DNA of 49,802 bases from Clostridiales bacterium (GCA_020859945.1 JAJBVG010000063.1:62365-112166); one strand, 5' to 3'. Numbered from the stretch's first letter, positions 22,920-30,912 are shown. The notes: generated from the sequence alone by a model not told the origin. A program made the numbers and translations.

Positions 22920-23759
22920 TTTATTCACCGTCATCACCGCCAGCGCGCTGGGCTGCACCACCTTGGCGCCGTAGGCGTGGAGGCCCTTCACCGCATCGGA
23001 GAAGTTCTTCTCCAGTCGATATGCCTCCAGTTCCACCAGCTGCTCGGCGAAGGAGCCAGCCGCGTTGGTCCCAGCGATGATTTTATAGTTGGTCCCATTG
23101 GTGTTGGGTACGTTGTTGCTCAGGTGGATCTGGAACCCGGCGGCCTCGCCCACCAGACCCCCTTGGAGGATGGCCTGGTTGTAGCCGGTGCCGTTGCCCA
23201 CGAACCGCTCGTCCTTCAGGAGCAGGGCGTGGAACCAGGGCGGTACCACCACCCAGCGGCCCATCATGGGTACGTTGGCCTCGGAAAGGGCGGTCCCCAG
23301 GTCCACCAGGTAGTCGTAGGCGTTGGACGCGGTGGGGGTGACGGCGGTGCTGTCGGTGTAAAGCACATTGTCCGCCGCGCAGCCCTCCAGCAGCAGATTG
23401 GCCAGGTACTGGTCCACCACGTCGTTGATACCATAGCTGGCCCGCTGCATGGCCGCGTCGATGAGTTTGGGGTTGGACTGGGCGTTGTCGATGTCCTTCA
23501 CCTGGAAGTTGAAGTACTTGGCCTGGTCGATGACCAGGTTCTGCTGCTCGCCGTCCAGCTCCTCCGGGTCAGCGATGTCGCTGCCGTCGTAGTCCTGAAT
23601 GGTGATGTTGCCCAGCTGGTTGATGTGGACGGTGTCGCCGTAGGCGCGGATCTCGCCCTCATAGTCCCGGTTCATCAAGCTGGCGTAAACGTGGACGTTG
23701 TCCAGATGGTCCAGCAGCCGCGCGGACCAGATTTCAGGAATAAAGTTATCAAATGCCAT
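22917..23759 (-). CDS. Major capsid protein
   Basis: 280 aa. MAFDNFIPEIWSARLLDHLDN, then YGDTVHINQLGNITIQDYDG, a long helix region (LIDAAMQRASYGINDVVDQYLANLL), then MGRWVVVPPWFHALLLKDERF and a C-terminal domain; this is the HK97-fold coat protein of the P22-like coat group common in Gram-positive phages. Forms the head shell with the scaffold protein encoded upstream. No prohead protease gene accompanies it. RBS GGAGAGAGGG. The stop codon is in a heptamer array. Confidence 0.88.
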   Translation of the reverse strand: MAFDNFIPEIWSARLLDHLDNVHVYASLMNRDYEGEIRAYGDTVHINQLGNITIQDYDGSDIADPEELDGEQQNLVIDQAKYFNFQVKDIDNAQSNPKLIDAAMQRASYGINDVVDQYLANLLLEGCAADNVLYTDSTAVTPTASNAYDYLVDLGTALSEANVPMMGRWVVVPPWFHALLLKDERFVGNGTGYNQAILQGGLVGEAAGFQIHLSNNVPNTNGTNYKIIAGTNAAGSFAEQLVELEAYRLEKNFSDAVKGLHAYGAKVVQPSALAVMTVNK

Positions 23760-23810
23760 AGAATCCCTCTCTCCTTATGATGTAATTTGTGTGATGATGG
23801 TTTGCCGCCC

Positions 23811-24245
23811 TCACCGGGCCAGTGCCTTTGTGATTTCCTCCCAGTGGTCGTTGATCTCCCGGCGGGACATCCCCCGCAGGCTCTCCCGGCTGTAGCTGCG
23901 GCTCCGGGCCGGTTCCTTCGGCGTGCGGGTGCCCCGCATCCGCTCGGTAACGGCCTGGGCCAGGCTCTCCCGGAACAGAGCCTCGAACAGCTCCACCTGT
24001 TCCAGCGCCTGGGCCTCGTCCTGCCCGGTCAGGAACCGGGCGAAGGCGGTGGGCAGGCCCCGGCTGGCCAGTTCCCGGCCCACTGCGTCCTCCAGCCGCT
24101 GGGCGGCGAAGGCGGCCCGCTCCTCGTCCAGGGCCTTCCGCTCCGCCTCCAGCGCCTGGCGCATCAGCACCGGCCCCTGCTCCGGCGGTGCCGCAGGCGG
24201 CTCCAGCGGCTCCTGCTGTTCCTCTCTGCGTTCTTCCTCGTTCAT
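23811..24245 (-). CDS. Capsid scaffolding protein (DUF4355-like)
   Basis: 144 aa, acidic N-terminus (NEEERREEQQEPLEPP), a long charged coiled-coil-like helix (QALEAERKALDEERAAFAAQRLEDAVGRELA), then TAFARFLTG and a basic C-terminus (GTRTPKEPARSRSYSRE) that would bind the shell. This is the layout of DUF4355 scaffold proteins between portal and capsid genes. Start 24245 has AAGGAGGG upstream. It guides capsid assembly and is lost on maturation. Confidence 0.78.
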   Translation of the reverse strand: MNEEERREEQQEPLEPPAAPPEQGPVLMRQALEAERKALDEERAAFAAQRLEDAVGRELASRGLPTAFARFLTGQDEAQALEQVELFEALFRESLAQAVTERMRGTRTPKEPARSRSYSRESLRGMSRREINDHWEEITKALAR

Positions 24246-24354
24246 GGTGTTTCCCTCCTTGTGTCGTTGTTGATAAACCACCCTCAACGGGTTGGTTCAA
24301 CGGCTAAAATTTCCCGCTTTGCTGCATGAAAACGCACACGAGCAGAAAAGCACT

Positions 24355-24451
24355 ACCCCCCCTGCCTCCGCCGTCAAGCGGCACTTCCGCTTCGCTCCCT
24401 GCCCTGAAAGGGGAGGAGGGCCGCCGCCTTTCGGCGGTGGCGGAGGGGTTT
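24355..24451. repeat. GC-rich intergenic hairpin element, family C copy 2
   Basis: CCCTGAAAGGGGAGG, then CCGCCGCC-TTT-CGGCGGTGG, then CGGAGGGGTTTC, the same order of parts as copy 1. It fills most of the 251-base gap between the portal and scaffold genes. Confidence 0.7.
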
Positions 24452-24496
24452 CCCACCCAAAGCGAAAAACGTTTTGGGTTGTCGCGTACTTTCTTA

Positions 24497-25879
24497 TCAG
24501 TCGCTGCCCGCTTCTCCCCGCTGCCGCCGAATATTCTCCAGTGCCTCCGCCGGGTCCCGGATAAACCACAGCTGGCTCAGCAGCGTCTGGTCGTCCACAA
24601 TGCCCTGGAGACGGGTCACCATCTCCACGATCTCTCCCTCGTCGATGGGCATATTCACCGTGAACACCACGTCCACGTCGTTGGTCCCCACGATGTCCAT
24701 CTCCCCCATGGTGTAGAGCCAACGGTTGTAGAGCCGGAACCGCTCCTTGAGGCCCCGCTCCATCCGGCGAATTTTGTTCTTCACCATCAGGTTCATGGTC
24801 AGCAGCTTGAGCTTCAGCGCCTGCCCGCTGGCGTTGCCGGAGAACTTCTCGTCGGACATATCCACCGTCAGCGTCATCTTGTGCATCTCCCGCACCAGCG
24901 CGTCGGCCAGCACCTGCACGCTCTGCTCGTCGAAGGTTTTCTGGATGTACTCCACCCGGGCGTCCAGAGGCGCGCCGTCCAAAAACTTCTCCCGCGCCAG
25001 ACGGCCCTCGTCCCCTTCCCGCAGGGTCATGCCGAAGAACACCAGCAGGGCGTCCACGAACTTCTTTTTGTCGGTCAGGCGGCTGCTCATCAACTGGTCA
25101 TAGGCGTCGATGAGGCTGATGATCTGCTCGAAATCCCCCTGGCGCTCGCCGTTGTTCTCATAGCCGATGACGGGTACTTCCCCAAAATAGTGTTCTCTGG
25201 TCGGCCCTACCTGATGAAACACCGCCGTTTTCAGGTCGTCGCTGCGGAAATCCCGCTCGGTGTGGTCGGTATAGACGGTCAGGAAATAATACTTCTCTCG
25301 TGCGGTGGTCTCCCGCCGCTCCCACACCAGGGCGAAGAGCTTGTTGTGTTCCACCGTGGAGTCGCAGACCAAAATGCCGCTGCGGGGGTCGATTTTCGCG
25401 CTCCGGGGCCGGGGCTGTTCTTCGCTGGAGGCGTAGCACAGTTCGAGACATTCCCCAAAAATACCCATCCCCTTGCCGATCTCCTGGTCCACCTCGCTGA
25501 TGTGCTGCTGGTCGAAGCAGTCCAGCAGGGGAGAGAGGTCCAGCGCCTTATCTGCCGCCCTCCGGCGGCCCAGACTGACCTCCACCCCACCGAAGGGGTC
25601 TTTTTCCTTCCGGCGGCGGGGGTTGCCGTCGTACTTCACCGGCTCCCCCAGGTAGTACCCCAGGCCCAGGTCCACCACGTACTTGGCGTAGTTCACCGCC
25701 ACCTGCACCTCATCGGCCGTTTTTCGCTGGCGCAGGATAGGGTGCAGCCCCCGGTAGTAGTCGTCCAGCCGCTGATAGCGGCCTGCGGCCTCCTCCGCCC
25801 GCTCCACCAGGTAGCGCAGCACCTCTGGGCGTATGTCCTCCACATCAGGTACTTCCTCCCGGTCTAAGTAGCAAATCAA
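24497..25879 (-). CDS. Portal protein (SPP1 gp6-like)
   Basis: 460 aa. N-terminal helices (EVLRYLVERAEEAAGRYQRLDDYYRG), then QVAVNYAKYVVDLGLGYYLGEPV, characteristic of SPP1 Gp6-like portals, a beta-rich wing, and the C-terminal stem and crown (KMTLTVDMSDEKFSGNASGQALK). It forms the dodecameric vertex through which DNA enters. The start is TTG at 25879, set by AAGGGAGGG nine bases upstream; no ATG is available nearby. The usual gp7-like head morphogenesis gene is absent after it. Confidence 0.88.
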   Translation of the reverse strand: MICYLDREEVPDVEDIRPEVLRYLVERAEEAAGRYQRLDDYYRGLHPILRQRKTADEVQVAVNYAKYVVDLGLGYYLGEPVKYDGNPRRRKEKDPFGGVEVSLGRRRAADKALDLSPLLDCFDQQHISEVDQEIGKGMGIFGECLELCYASSEEQPRPRSAKIDPRSGILVCDSTVEHNKLFALVWERRETTAREKYYFLTVYTDHTERDFRSDDLKTAVFHQVGPTREHYFGEVPVIGYENNGERQGDFEQIISLIDAYDQLMSSRLTDKKKFVDALLVFFGMTLREGDEGRLAREKFLDGAPLDARVEYIQKTFDEQSVQVLADALVREMHKMTLTVDMSDEKFSGNASGQALKLKLLTMNLMVKNKIRRMERGLKERFRLYNRWLYTMGEMDIVGTNDVDVVFTVNMPIDEGEIVEMVTRLQGIVDDQTLLSQLWFIRDPAEALENIRRQRGEAGSD

Positions 25880-25901
25880 TGGTTGTTTCCCTCCCTTTGT
25901 T

Positions 25902-25935
25902 CAATGTGCAATTTGCAATGTACAATGTGCAATGA
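25902..25935. repeat. Heptamer array, left member of pair 5
   Basis: Plus-strand units CAATGTG, CAATTTG, CAATGTA, CAATGTG just upstream of the portal ribosome site; inverted relative to the array at 26122-26158. Confidence 0.75.
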
Positions 25936-26012
25936 AACTCTGCCCCAGGTGCGTTCCTTCCCGGAATAGCTCGATGTAACCTCCGCCATCCGATGGCAGA
26001 AAAAGTCTCAAT

Positions 26013-26070
26013 TCCCACCTCTTTCAGGGGAGAAAGGCCGCCGCCTTTCGGCGGTGGCGGCGGGGGTTCC
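26013..26070. repeat. GC-rich intergenic hairpin element, family C copy 3
   Basis: CACCTCTTTCAGGGGAGAAAGG followed by CCGCCGCC-TTT-CGGCGGTGG and CGGCGGGGGTT. It sits between the two arrays of pair 5. Confidence 0.65.
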
Positions 26071-26121
26071 CCGCCGCCAGCAGCTGCCCCGGCAATCCCC
26101 CACCCACGCCGCCTTTCCTAC

Positions 26122-26158
26122 CATTGCTAATTGCTCATTGCAAATTGCTAATTGCCTA
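26122..26158. repeat. Heptamer array, right member of pair 5, containing a stop codon
   Basis: Minus strand units CAATTAG, CAATTTG, CAATGAG, CAATTAG following the TAG of the large terminase gene. Confidence 0.75.
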
Positions 26159-27409
26159 CAGTCCTCTGGGCCGTCTCCCTGCTCTTGCGCTCCCACGCGC
26201 CACCACGGTAGAAACGAAGTACCGCACCGCGTCCATACAGTGGTCGTGGTCTTTCACGGGCTTGTCCACCCCCTGGGCGGCGGCGGTCTCATCCCAGACG
26301 TAGGCCCGGAACTCGCTGATGGTGTGGGCGCAAGCACTGGAAAAGAGCAGTTTCCCCTCCCGCAGCAGTTGGCTGACGTTGCGTATCCCGTCCAGCACCC
26401 GGTTGTCCGCCGCCTGGACGGGCAGTCCACGCGCTCTCAGTTCGGTGATAAAACTAACTGCCGATGGGTCAATTATCACCGTTCGGGGATAACAACCGGC
26501 TAAAAAAAGCAGCAGGTCGTCTGCGTACTCGCCGTCAGTCTTTTGCCGCTGGCGCTGCCGCCCGTCCCAGCAGTATTCCCGGAGGCACACCCACCGGTCC
26601 GCCCGGTCCTTCTGCCATAGCAAAAACACCGTGGGGTTGCGGGTGCCGTAGTCCACGCTGACGTAGCAGTCTCCCGCCGTCTCCGGCAGCTGGGAGAGGA
26701 CGTGCCGCCGGAGGTCGAACCCGTCATAGACCAGCCCCTCCGCCGCCACCCACAGCCCCTGGACGTACCGGTCATAAAAGACGCCGGTGTACAGCCGCTC
26801 ATACCTGGCCCGGATGTCCGGGGCCAGGGCGGGGTTGTCCTCCATGGTGAAGTGCAGGTACAGCAGGTTCCGCGCTTCGGTCTGTTGGACCCACTCCCGA
26901 TAGAACCAGTGTTCCGGCCCTGCCGGGTTGCAGTTGAACCAGAATTTGCTCCCCGCCACGCTGCACCGGGCCAGGGCCTGCTCCACGAAGGAGCGGGGCA
27001 TCAGGGCCACCTCGTCCAGCAGTACCCCCGCCAGGGTCATGCCCTGAATGAGGGCGTAGGAGGATTCATCCTTGCCGCCGAACAGGTAATAGGTGTTGCT
27101 TCTGCCGCCGCCGGTGACGGTGATGCGGTTCTCGCTCCGCCGCTCCTGGAAGGTATAAATCCCCTCCAACCACTGGGGCATCCCGTCGGTGACGTTGCGC
27201 CGCAGGGCCTCAATGGTTTTGCCGCAAATGGCGAACTTCTCTCCGCTGAATCGGCTCATGCTCCACAGCAGGAACCCCGCCGTCATGGAAAGAGTCTTGC
27301 CGCTGCGAACGCTGCCGTCGCAGAGAAGGCCGTCCCGGCCCGCAAACTCACTCCGCCGCCACCAGGTCAGCGCCAGCCGTTGCCGGGGACTGAAGCTCTG
27401 GTATTGCAT
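26156..27409 (-). CDS. Terminase large subunit (PBSX/SPP1 type)
   Basis: 417 aa. N-terminal ATPase with Walker A GSVRSGKT (about residues 32-39) and Walker B GVLLDEVALM (about 128-137), followed by a motif III-like FNCNPAGPEHWF. C-terminal RNase H-like nuclease with VSVDYGTRNPTVF, VIIDPSA and the late acidic DHDHCMDAVRY. Pumps DNA into the head and cuts it. All key residues are visible, so it looks functional. ATG at 27409 is preferred over a TTG nine bases upstream that sits too near the GGAAGGGGG. Overlaps the small subunit gene by 62 bases. Confidence 0.92.
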   Translation of the reverse strand: MQYQSFSPRQRLALTWWRRSEFAGRDGLLCDGSVRSGKTLSMTAGFLLWSMSRFSGEKFAICGKTIEALRRNVTDGMPQWLEGIYTFQERRSENRITVTGGGRSNTYYLFGGKDESSYALIQGMTLAGVLLDEVALMPRSFVEQALARCSVAGSKFWFNCNPAGPEHWFYREWVQQTEARNLLYLHFTMEDNPALAPDIRARYERLYTGVFYDRYVQGLWVAAEGLVYDGFDLRRHVLSQLPETAGDCYVSVDYGTRNPTVFLLWQKDRADRWVCLREYCWDGRQRQRQKTDGEYADDLLLFLAGCYPRTVIIDPSAVSFITELRARGLPVQAADNRVLDGIRNVSQLLREGKLLFSSACAHTISEFRAYVWDETAAAQGVDKPVKDHDHCMDAVRYFVSTVVARGSARAGRRPRGL

Positions 27410-27842
27410 CGGTGTCAAAGCCCCCTTCCTCGTCCAGCAAATGGAGAAGATTGTTCTCCGGCTTTGGCCCGGCCGTACCGTCGCCCCACTTATCCCCTTT
27501 GCGCTTTTTCAGCCACAGGGAAATGGCGCTCATGTCCGGCCCCACCTGTTTGGTGGTCTCCACCTCCTTCCGCTCGCCTTTGGCGCTGACCTCCACCCGC
27601 TTCTCCACGCTCTCATAGCCCAGGGCCTTGCGCAGCAGGGCGTTTTCCACCTGGAAGTCCACCGCCTCCGGGTCCACCTCCAGCGCCCGGCGAACGTCCT
27701 CGCTGCGCTTCTTCCAGCGGGCCAGCGTCTGGGCGCTGATTCCCATTTTCTCTGCGATCTCCTCCTCGCTCCTGCCCTCCCGCCGCCAGCCGGCCAGCTT
27801 GGTCAGCCGGGCCTCGGTCAGCCAGTCCTTGATTTTTGGCAT
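27348..27842 (-). CDS. Terminase small subunit
   Basis: 164 aa. N-terminal helix-turn-helix (RLTKLAGWRREGRSEEEIAEKMGISAQTLARWKKRSEDVRRAL), then a helical oligomerisation region and a C-terminal tail. It recognises the packaging site and activates the large subunit. The start at 27842 has GGAAGGGGG upstream; the ATG at 27875 can be discarded because it overlaps the -10 box. First gene of the block, followed in order by TerL, portal, scaffold, capsid, connectors, tail and lysis genes. Confidence 0.85.
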   Translation of the reverse strand: MPKIKDWLTEARLTKLAGWRREGRSEEEIAEKMGISAQTLARWKKRSEDVRRALEVDPEAVDFQVENALLRKALGYESVEKRVEVSAKGERKEVETTKQVGPDMSAISLWLKKRKGDKWGDGTAGPKPENNLLHLLDEEGGFDTDAIPELQSPATAGADLVAAE

Positions 27843-27873
27843 CCGCGTTCCCCCTTCCTTTGTTGCTGACTGC

Positions 27874-27879
27874 ATTATA
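27874..27879 (-). promoter_or_regulatory. Extended -10 promoter of the virion gene block
   Basis: Minus strand TGCTATAAT: an extended -10 with a perfect TATAAT; no good -35 is seen, which suggests weak or activator-dependent expression. About 30 bases before the small terminase start. Confidence 0.6.
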
Positions 27880-27950
27880 GCACATTCGTTCGATTATCAC
27901 CAGCATTGATTTTTTGGATTCCGCGCTTTTTTCGCTTTTTTCGGGAAAAC

Positions 27951-27977
27951 GTGTATTTTGTGTACCACATAATACAC
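27951..27977. promoter_or_regulatory. 27-bp palindrome between the virion block and guaA
   Basis: Arms GTGTATTTTGTG and CACATAATACAC around TAC, one mismatch. About 75 bases upstream of the terminase -10 and about 60 bases upstream of the guaA -35. It looks like a dimeric regulator site; which gene it serves is unclear. Confidence 0.55.
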
Positions 27978-28034
27978 TTTTCCTTTTGCCGGAAAGGGGC
28001 CAGCCGCTCTCCGGGATTCTGTCAGACCTTCCAG

Positions 28035-28063
28035 TTGACAACCTTGGCGGGATTCGATACAAT
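28035..28063 (+). promoter_or_regulatory. Promoter of guaA
   Basis: TTGACA and TACAAT with a 17-base spacer. The leader is about 60 bases, too short for a purine riboswitch. Confidence 0.85.
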
Positions 28064-28126
28064 ATCAACATCAATTTTGCGTGCCCCACTCTTTTTTCGT
28101 TCACAAAGGAAGGAAGGCTCACACAT

Positions 28127-29677
28127 ATGGAACACGAACTTGTCATTGTTTTGGATTTTGGCGGACAATATAACCAGCTCATCGCCCGGCGGGTGCGGGA
28201 GTGCGGCGTTTACTGCGAGGTAAAGCCCTATACCACCCCCCTTGCGGAGCTGAAAGCGACTAAGCCCATCGGCATCATCTTTACCGGTGGGCCAAACAGC
28301 GTCTATTTAAAGGACTCACCCCACATTTCGGAGGAGATTTTCACATGGGGGGTGCCCATTCTGGGCATTTGCTACGGCTGCCAGCTGATGGCCCAAACGC
28401 TGGGCGGTCAGGTGGTCCCGGCCCAGGATGACTCCGCCCGGGAATACGGCAAGACCAAAACCTATTACGACACTTCCTGCAAGCTGTTCCAGGGTCTGCC
28501 CGACGCGGGCATCTCCTGGATGAGCCACAGCGACTACATGGCCCGTGTCCCCGAGGGGTTCCGGCTGATGGCCCACTCCGCCGCCTGCCCCAACGTGGCC
28601 ATCGCGGACGAGGACCGGGGATTCTACGGCGTGCAGTTCCACCCGGAGGTCAACCACACGGAAAACGGCAGCAAAATGCTCCGCAACTTCCTCTATGAGG
28701 TTTGCCACGCCTCCGGCGACTGGACTATGGGGGACTTCTGTCGGCGCACCGTAGCCTCTCTCCGGGAGCAGATCGGCGGGGGCCGGGTGCTGCTGGCCCT
28801 CTCCGGCGGCGTGGATTCCTCCGTGCTGGCCGCGCTGCTGGCGGAAGCAATCGGGGACCGGCTGACCTGCGTGTTCGTGGACCACGGCCTGATGCGCAAA
28901 AACGAGGGAGACGAGGTAGAAGCGGCCTTCCAAAAGTGGGACGTACACTTTGTTCGGGTGGACGCGGAAGAGCGGTTCCTCTCCAAGCTGGCCGGTGTGG
29001 AGGACCCCCAGGAGAAGCGGCGCATCATCGGCGCGGAGTTCGGCTACGTGTTCCGGGATGAGGCGGAGCGGTTCGGCATCACCAACCAGGACTTCCTGGC
29101 CCAGGGGACCATTTACCCCGATGTCATCGAGTCCGGTCAGGGCGACGCGGACGTCATCAAGAGCCACCACAACCGCCTGTTGCCCCCAGAGGTGGTGGCC
29201 CAGTTCAAAGGCGTGCTGGAGCCGTTGTCTCTGCTGTTCAAGGACGAGGTCCGTCAGTTGGGCCGGGAACTGGGTCTGCCGGAGTATCTGGTCATGCGTC
29301 AGCCTTTCCCCGGCCCCGGCCTTGCCATCCGCATTATCGGCGCGGTCACAAAAGAAAAGGCGGACACCCTCCGGGAGGCCGATGCCATTTTCCGGGAGGA
29401 AGTGGCAAAGGGCGGCTGGGAATACCGCATCAATCAGTATTTTGCCGTGCTGACCAACACCCGCTCGGTGGGCGTCATGGGCGACGGCCGCACCTACGAC
29501 CACACTCTGGCCCTGCGCGGCGTCACCACCACCGACTTCATGACGGCGGACTGGGCGCGGATCCCCTACGAAATACTGGATGCCGCCTCCACCCGCATCG
29601 TCAACGAGGTGAAGGGCATTAACCGGGTGGTGTATGATATTACCTCGAAGCCACCCGCGACGATTGAGTGGGAATAA
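28127..29677 (+). CDS. guaA: GMP synthase (glutamine-hydrolysing)
   Basis: 516 aa, full length. It converts XMP to GMP with ATP and glutamine. N-terminal class I amidotransferase with Cys82 in GICYGCQ and the His-Glu pair in VQFHPEVNH; the ATP-pyrophosphatase domain has the PP-loop LSGGVDSSV and [11 protein letters not shown]; the C-terminal dimerisation domain ends in KPPATIEWE as in most homologues. Also visible: [12 protein letters not shown] and the [10 protein letters not shown] signature. The start at 28127 is set by AAAGGAAGGAAGG; upstream in-frame codons lie inside the promoter. Single gene with its own terminator. Confidence 0.97.
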   Translation: MEHELVIVLDFGGQYNQLIARRVRECGVYCEVKPYTTPLAELKATKPIGIIFTGGPNSVYLKDSPHISEEIFTWGVPILGICYGCQLMAQTLGGQVVPAQDDSAREYGKTKTYYDTSCKLFQGLPDAGISWMSHSDYMARVPEGFRLMAHSAACPNVAIADEDRGFYGVQFHPEVNHTENGSKMLRNFLYEVCHASGDWTMGDFCRRTVASLREQIGGGRVLLALSGGVDSSVLAALLAEAIGDRLTCVFVDHGLMRKNEGDEVEAAFQKWDVHFVRVDAEERFLSKLAGVEDPQEKRRIIGAEFGYVFRDEAERFGITNQDFLAQGTIYPDVIESGQGDADVIKSHHNRLLPPEVVAQFKGVLEPLSLLFKDEVRQLGRELGLPEYLVMRQPFPGPGLAIRIIGAVTKEKADTLREADAIFREEVAKGGWEYRINQYFAVLTNTRSVGVMGDGRTYDHTLALRGVTTTDFMTADWARIPYEILDAASTRIVNEVKGINRVVYDITSKPPATIEWE

Positions 29678-29696
29678 TAAAATTTTCGTTTCACAG

Positions 29697-29745
29697 TCCC
29701 GAAAAACGTTGAAATTCCAGCGTTTTTCGGGATTTGTCATTTTTA
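29697..29745 (+). terminator. Terminator of guaA
   Basis: Perfect 12-base stem TCCCGAAAAACG with CGTTTTTCGGGA, followed by TTTGTCATTTTT. Confidence 0.85.
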
Positions 29746-29746
29746 C

Positions 29747-29768
29747 TGGCTACAAATTGGCTACATTA
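29747..29768. repeat. Tandem 11-mer TGGCTACAAAT / TGGCTACATTA
   Basis: Two copies of TGGCTAC 11 bases apart between two terminator hairpins. This kind of tandem occurs near tyrosine-integrase attachment sites in related genomes (from memory), but no integrase is here. Confidence 0.3.
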
Positions 29769-29777
29769 TTCATAAGA

Positions 29778-29823
29778 AAAGAGCGAACCGGCTTCAAAAA
29801 AAGCTGGTTCGCTCTTGTTTCGT
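29778..29823 (-). terminator. Terminator facing rpe
   Basis: AAGAGCGAACCGGCTT pairs with AAGCTGGTTCGCTCTT (one G-U). On the minus strand the stem is followed by a TTTTCTT run, so it suits the end of the rpe transcript. Confidence 0.7.
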
Positions 29824-29917
29824 TTAGACAAAAATCAATTACAACGCGACGCTATTTCTTCTCACTGTTTCTCTGCACAGTCACTAAGGCATGGCCTATT
29901 CCTGTCACACCAGACAG

Positions 29918-30571
29918 TCACAGCGCCTGGAACGCCTGCACCGCCGCCGCCTTGTCCTCCGCGCAAAAGACTGCGCTGCCCGCCACCAGCACGTTTGCCC
30001 CGGCCTCCACGCATTGGGGACCGGTGGTGTCGGCTTTCACGCCGCCGTCCACGGAGAGCATGGGATGCAAATCCCGACGCTGGCACTCGGCACGGAGGGC
30101 GCGCAGCTTGTCTAAGGCGCTGGTCTGGAAGGGTTGCCCGCCGTGGCCGGGGGTCACACCCATCACCAGCACCAGGGACAGCTTGTCCAGATAGGGGAAC
30201 ACCGTCTCTACCGGTGTGTTGGGGTTGATGGCCAACCCCGCCCCGCAGCCGCAAGCCCGGATCGCGGCGATGGTGGCCCGGGTGTTATCTCTGGCCTCGA
30301 TGTGGAAGGTGATGCAGTTGGCGCCCGCGTCCACGAAGTCCTTCACGTAGGTCAGGGGGTTGGTGATCATCAGATGCACGTCAAAATAGGCGTCGGGCAG
30401 GGCTTTCCGCAGCCCCTCCAGCACTGGCAGACCAAAGCTCAGGTTGTCCACGAAATGGCCGTCCATCACGTCGAAGTGGATCATGTCCGCCCCGACATCC
30501 AGCACCTCTTTGCAGTCAGCGCCCAGCCGGGCGAAGTCGGCGGAAAGGATAGAAGGGCTTACCTTAGTCAT
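29918..30571 (-). CDS. rpe: Ribulose-phosphate 3-epimerase
   Basis: 217 aa, the standard length. It interconverts ribulose 5-phosphate and xylulose 5-phosphate in the pentose phosphate pathway. Signatures: SPSILSADFARLG at the N-terminus, HFDVMDGHFVDNLSFG with the metal ligands His and Asp, YFDVHLMITNP, the loop VMGVTPGHGGQPF, and SVDGGVKADT with the second catalytic Asp. AAAGGAG before ATG. It lies downstream of the SDR/transketolase genes on the same strand but across a 350-base structured gap; the link to the transketolase is metabolic sense, not a proven operon. Confidence 0.96.
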   Translation of the reverse strand: MTKVSPSILSADFARLGADCKEVLDVGADMIHFDVMDGHFVDNLSFGLPVLEGLRKALPDAYFDVHLMITNPLTYVKDFVDAGANCITFHIEARDNTRATIAAIRACGCGAGLAINPNTPVETVFPYLDKLSLVLVMGVTPGHGGQPFQTSALDKLRALRAECQRRDLHPMLSVDGGVKADTTGPQCVEAGANVLVAGSAVFCAEDKAAAVQAFQAL

Positions 30572-30662
30572 AAAAATGGCTCCTTTGTCGTAAGAAATAC
30601 GGAAATCCGTTTATTTTGGTTGAGCGCCTGCCGGAACACGGCAGGCGCTCGGTTCATATCCC

Positions 30663-30736
30663 GCAAAAACGCCACGGGGAAGAAAAGGCAGTTCTGAGGA
30701 GGTAAAATGATGCAGAGCGAACCGTGGCGTTTTTGC
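30663..30736. terminator. Hairpin with perfect 15-bp arms and a 44-base loop
   Basis: GCAAAAACGCCACGG (30663-30677) and CCGTGGCGTTTTTGC (30722-30736). On the minus strand it could end the SDR transcript (GGCGTTTTTGC). The loop carries a ribosome site and start codons on the plus strand. Confidence 0.5.
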
Positions 30737-30745
30737 CGAACATGA
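30710..30745 (+). CDS. Possible 11-residue peptide MQSEPWRFCRT
   Basis: GAGGAGGT lies seven bases before ATG at 30710 (another ATG directly precedes it). The peptide overlaps the right arm of the hairpin, and a second hairpin followed by TTTATC lies 17 bases after the stop, an attenuator-like arrangement. But no plus-strand gene follows and no promoter is seen; low confidence that it is translated. Confidence 0.2.
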   Translation: MQSEPWRFCRT

Positions 30746-30761
30746 AAGAGGTTTCACGCGG

Positions 30762-30793
30762 GGGCCTGTACCCGATTGCTCGGATACAGGCCC
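30762..30793 (+). terminator. Terminator-like hairpin after the small ORF
   Basis: GGGCCTGTACCC and GGATACAGGCCC with one G-U pair, loop GATTGCTC, followed by TTTATC. Weak T-run. Confidence 0.4.
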
Positions 30794-30830
30794 TTTATCA
30801 AGTAGAGGGGACGATTAGCGAACAGACAGG

Positions 30831-30912
30831 ACAAGGAGAAGCGCAGCTTCGCAGGGAGGCACGGAGTGCCGGAAGTGCCGCTCGACGGCGGAAGTACCCC
30901 TTGAGGGTAGAT
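30831..30912. repeat. Interspersed repeat family B, copy 3
   Basis: GGAGAAGCGCAGCTTC, an inner GGCACGGAGTGCC hairpin and then the exact 22-base core at 30889-30910. It ends ten bases beyond the SDR stop codon. Confidence 0.85.

Noticed and set aside
14097-27842. Phage tail-like bacteriocin (tailocin) interpretation of the block
   Set aside because: Terminase, portal, scaffold and capsid genes are all present and intact, which tailocins lack.
27873-27875. Upstream ATG for the small terminase (27875)
   Set aside because: It overlaps the TATAAT of the promoter and lacks a ribosome site; ATG at 27842 has GGAAGGGGG.
28064-28126. Purine riboswitch before guaA
   Set aside because: The leader after the predicted start site is only about 60 bases and does not hold the conserved purine aptamer loops.
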